64,000 nucleotides of DNA. It comes from Thermaceae bacterium (GTDB lineage Bacteria > Deinococcota > Deinococci > Deinococcales > Thermaceae). The stretch is from the NCBI GenBank assembly GCA_015478585.1, contig JADMIM010000001.1:1-64000 (forward strand), given 5' to 3'. The notes under the pieces are model-generated. The model saw nothing but the letters and a program-made list of their open reading frames with translations. It was not told the origin of the DNA and ran no database searches. This document shows, piece after piece, positions 62,098-64,000 of the stretch. The first letter of the stretch is position 1. Each line of letters opens with the position of its first letter. The translations under genes and the position numbers were made by a program.

Positions 62098-62772
62098 ATG
62101 AAGATCACAGCCTTGGGGCTCATCCGTTGGACTGGTTTAGCAGCTATGGTGGCAGGGATCATTTTCGCGGGCATTCAGCCGATCCATCCAGCTGACGTTC
62201 TTGCGTCCGTCACCACCGGCGCATGGGCCATCATCACCCCCTTGAAGACGGCCATGTGCCTCCTCTTCCTGCTCGGTATTTTGGGGCTCTATGCCAGGCA
62301 GGTGGAAAAGGTCGGTTGGTTGGGCCTGGTTGGCTATCTCCTGTTTAGCCTCAGTTGGGCGCTACAGACGGCCTATGTTTTTGCCGAAGCCTTTATCATT
62401 CCGCCTTTGGCGAGCGTAGCGCCGAAGTTTGTAGATGGTCTCCTGGGGGCCGCCAGTGGGCGCGCCAGCGAGGTTAATCTCGGAGCCCTTCCAGGGCTAT
62501 ATGCGCTAGTAGGCATCCTGTATATGCTCGGTGGCTTGCTGTTTGGCATCGCTACCTTCCGCGCGGGCATCCTTCCGCGCTGGGCGGGCGGCCTGCTGGC
62601 TAGCACAGCCTTATTGACCCCCCTGGCCGCACTGCTCCCCCACGCGATCCAGCGGTTAGCGGCGATTCCGATGGGGGTGGCTCTGGCCTGGCTGGGCTAC
62701 GCGCTCTGGTCTGAACGGCGAGAGACAACTTCGGAACCCGTACCTGGCAGAGCAAGCCCGCAGCTTCGCTAA
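62098..62772 (+). CDS. Membrane protein of unknown function (six-helix)
   Basis: A 224-residue protein with about six hydrophobic helices (for example GLAAMVAGIIFAGIQ, TAMCLLFLLGILGLY, LGLVGYLLFSLSWALQ, ILYMLGGLLFGIATF and TALLTPLAALLPHAI). The start at 62098 follows AAGGAGAG; an upstream in-frame start at 62068 lacks a ribosome site. It shares the TetR-controlled transcript with the MDR gene 50 bp upstream, so a role in handling the same compound is likely. No family is assigned with confidence (DUF4386-like at best). Confidence 0.72.
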   Translation: MKITALGLIRWTGLAAMVAGIIFAGIQPIHPADVLASVTTGAWAIITPLKTAMCLLFLLGILGLYARQVEKVGWLGLVGYLLFSLSWALQTAYVFAEAFIIPPLASVAPKFVDGLLGAASGRASEVNLGALPGLYALVGILYMLGGLLFGIATFRAGILPRWAGGLLASTALLTPLAALLPHAIQRLAAIPMGVALAWLGYALWSERRETTSEPVPGRASPQLR

Positions 62773-62831
62773 ACCGGAGCCGAGTGGGTCATCCATAAGC
62801 GACCAACCCCTCTAGCCCGCAGGAAATCAGC

Positions 62832-63010
62832 TGGTGTTCCCCATTTGCCCTGAGTGCAGACCTCGAGACTCTCGCCAACATGATTGAGTCAGGCTCCCTT
62901 GCACCCATGGTTGACCGGGTGTGTTCGCTCGCAGACCTTCCGGATGCGATGCACGACCTCGAGGCGGGTACGTGGAAGGTCATCGTGGCGGTCGACATAG
63001 CTGGTCGAGG
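62832..63010 (+). pseudogene. C-terminal remnant of a second MDR oxidoreductase
   Basis: The frame around 62862 reads DLETLANMIESGSLAPMVDR then VCSLADLPDAMHDLEAG, aligning along its length with the C-terminus of the MDR gene at 60992 (DLQTLAQLLEARKITPVIDR, VSSLENLPDAMRDLEAG). It then ends in a frame-shifted KVIVAVDIAG. Only the last 50 or so residues remain, with nothing upstream. The rest of the 281-bp gap 62773-63053 shows no gene. Confidence 0.7.
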
Positions 63011-63053
63011 AGTCCCAATTCAGGAAATACCAGCTATGAGGATACAAGCCCCC

Positions 63054-63677
63054 TCAAACCATTCCAGCTAGTGCCTTCCGGGCTTCCTTGGCTTTCATGG
63101 GCTGGTTGTAAATGGCGCTTCCGGGCTCCTGCCGCGTGCTCTCACTCAGCGAGCCGGTGTCCACTGGAGCAAAGCCAATCTCCTCGATGAGCTTAGAAAC
63201 CGTGGCTTTGGCTTCAGCATCGTTGCTAGCAACATAAATAGCGATGCGCTCGTCCAGGGGCAGCGTGGTATCTCCCATCTGGGCCAGATGCTTAAAGTAA
63301 ATAGTGTTAAAGGCCTTTACCAAACGCACGCCCGGCAAGTGCTGGGCGATGAACTCGCTCTGGCTGAGGCCGCCGAGGTCTATCTGGCCGTCGCGCTGGG
63401 GGTAGTAGTTGGCCGCGCTGATGAGGATTTTGCCCTTCAGTTCGGCAGCGGGCAACGAGGCATAGTGCCCGAAAGGAATCGCCTCCATCACCACCTCGCC
63501 AAAGCGGGCCGCATTCTCTAGGGTCAGGGCTTGGGCTTTGGGGCCGAGTTCGGCGATCAAGGTTTGCAGGGTGTCCGGTCCCCTCGAGTTGCTGATTGCC
63601 ACCTCATGACCTGCTTTCAGCCACAGCCGTGCAACAGTGGCCCCAATGTTCCCCGCTCCGATAATGCCAATACGCAT
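63054..63677 (-). CDS. NADPH-dependent F420 reductase-like dinucleotide-binding protein
   Basis: A 207-residue Rossmann-fold protein of the F420_oxidored family: MRIGIIGAGNIGATVARLWL is the GxGxxG loop, EVAISNSRGPDTL the phosphate-binding continuation (Ser-Arg favours NADPH), VVMEAIPFGHYASLPAAELK and VKAFNTIYFKHLAQ the middle motifs. Thermaceae are not known to use F420, so it probably acts on another substrate; many relatives are annotated only by fold. Its gene is convergent with the decayed MDR copy. Confidence 0.85.
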   Translation of the reverse strand: MRIGIIGAGNIGATVARLWLKAGHEVAISNSRGPDTLQTLIAELGPKAQALTLENAARFGEVVMEAIPFGHYASLPAAELKGKILISAANYYPQRDGQIDLGGLSQSEFIAQHLPGVRLVKAFNTIYFKHLAQMGDTTLPLDERIAIYVASNDAEAKATVSKLIEEIGFAPVDTGSLSESTRQEPGSAIYNQPMKAKEARKALAGMV

Positions 63678-63867
63678 ACTTGGCCTCCAGAACCCAACCT
63701 TACGCCCGCCCCTTCAGAGCAAAGGTGGGAGTGAGCAGGTTTTTAAGTACCCCCAAATCTGACTAGCGCTATATCCGCAGTTCAATGACTTGGTAAAGGC
63801 CCGTTCCTGAAAGCGCGAGCGTCAGATTCGGGGAACCCCCTAAAGCGCAAATCTATGGTGGAGATAC

Positions 63868-64000
63868 TTAGTGGATATTCAGGGCCTCGAGGGCTTTTTG
63901 CACCACCGGGTCGAGGCCCGTTCGGGCCCAGGCCGCAGTGTCGTCGGCGGCCTGCACATCAGGGGTAATGGCACCCGGCAAAGGGATACCGTCGGGGTTA
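63868..64000 (-). CDS. Probable S41-family peptidase, C-terminal end (5' part outside window)
   Basis: The minus-strand frame enters from the right edge as NPDGIPLPGAITPDVQAADD then TAAWARTGLDPVVQKALEAL and NIH, ending at TAA (63870-63868). G-I-TPDV followed by a DP-x-x-x-KALEAL helix is the usual close of carboxyl-terminal processing (S41/CtpA) proteases. Only 43 residues are visible, so the assignment is tentative. The 190-bp gap to the next gene (63678-63867) shows nothing I can name. Confidence 0.5.
   Translation of the reverse strand, partial: NPDGIPLPGAITPDVQAADDTAAWARTGLDPVVQKALEALNIH

Overview
The window is about 62% GC and reads as a Meiothermus-like member of the Thermaceae (Deinococcus-Thermus). 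The evidence is the compact parB-parA-rsmG / mnmG - dnaA - oriC - dnaN - eno - pyk block, ParA and ParB that look like Thermus Soj and Spo0J, a futalosine-type menaquinone gene pair (UbiA-like and UbiD-like), type IV pilin genes with a giant minor pilin as in Thermus, many apparently leaderless genes (a TANNNT box 6-9 nt before the start codon), and a very high density of the palindrome CTCGAG. The genus is an inference from sequence character only.

Layout. 1-8.3 kb: serA (5'-truncated by the window edge), a frameshifted nucleotidyltransferase, a class V aminotransferase, a methyltransferase, UbiA-type prenyltransferase, RqcH/NFACT protein, PIG-L deacetylase and Hsp33. 8.4-12.6 kb: secreted subtilase behind a palindromic operator-like site, HNH endonuclease, 2OG-Fe(II) oxygenase and a low-GC TIR-transmembrane protein that looks horizontally acquired. 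12.6-19.3 kb: glyA, EamA exporter, secreted GH13 amylase, MFS exporter and a lipoprotein. 19.6-25 kb: an amino-acid cluster with two class III aminotransferases (one open in frame with a GNAT domain), a threonine/serine dehydratase carrying an in-frame repeat insertion, and a second GNAT. 25.2-35.6 kb: the chromosome origin block with two parS-like sites, a free-standing LAGLIDADG gene, a DnaA-box-bearing dnaA promoter and an oriC with at least eight exact DnaA boxes plus a DnaA-trio tract. 35.7-38.7 kb: a UBP zinc-finger protein, an orphan TaqI-like DNA adenine methyltransferase and a cytoplasmic staphylococcal-nuclease-fold protein.

38.8-50.2 kb: quinone oxidoreductase, RocB-like M20 hydrolase, a deletion scar fusing a broken EamA gene to a broken hicB, the arginine operon (argG, DinB-like, GNAT, argH, then an ArgA-type GNAT), plsY, hisD, an arginine-tailed hypothetical protein, and an intact MazE-like antitoxin whose MazF toxin is reduced to 23 codons. 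50.2-60.2 kb: lepA, a histidine kinase/NarL-type regulator pair, a four-gene prepilin cluster headed by a giant PilX/ComZ-like protein with a CxxCH motif, and a UbiD-family decarboxylase. 60.2-64 kb: a TetR regulator facing an MDR oxidoreductase and a membrane protein across a promoter with two palindromic operators, a decayed second MDR copy, an F420-reductase-like dinucleotide-binding protein, and the C-terminus of a probable S41 peptidase at the window edge.

Several dispersed repeat families run through the intergenic regions: a roughly 120-bp element with TGTCATTCTGA inverted ends (three copies), short-word hairpins built from GAAGGTC, AAAAGCT or GATGAAAG, G/C-run elements (two of them inside enzyme genes in frame), and GTAGGGRCGC-type palindromes. 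No rRNA, tRNA, CRISPR array or intact transposase gene was seen.
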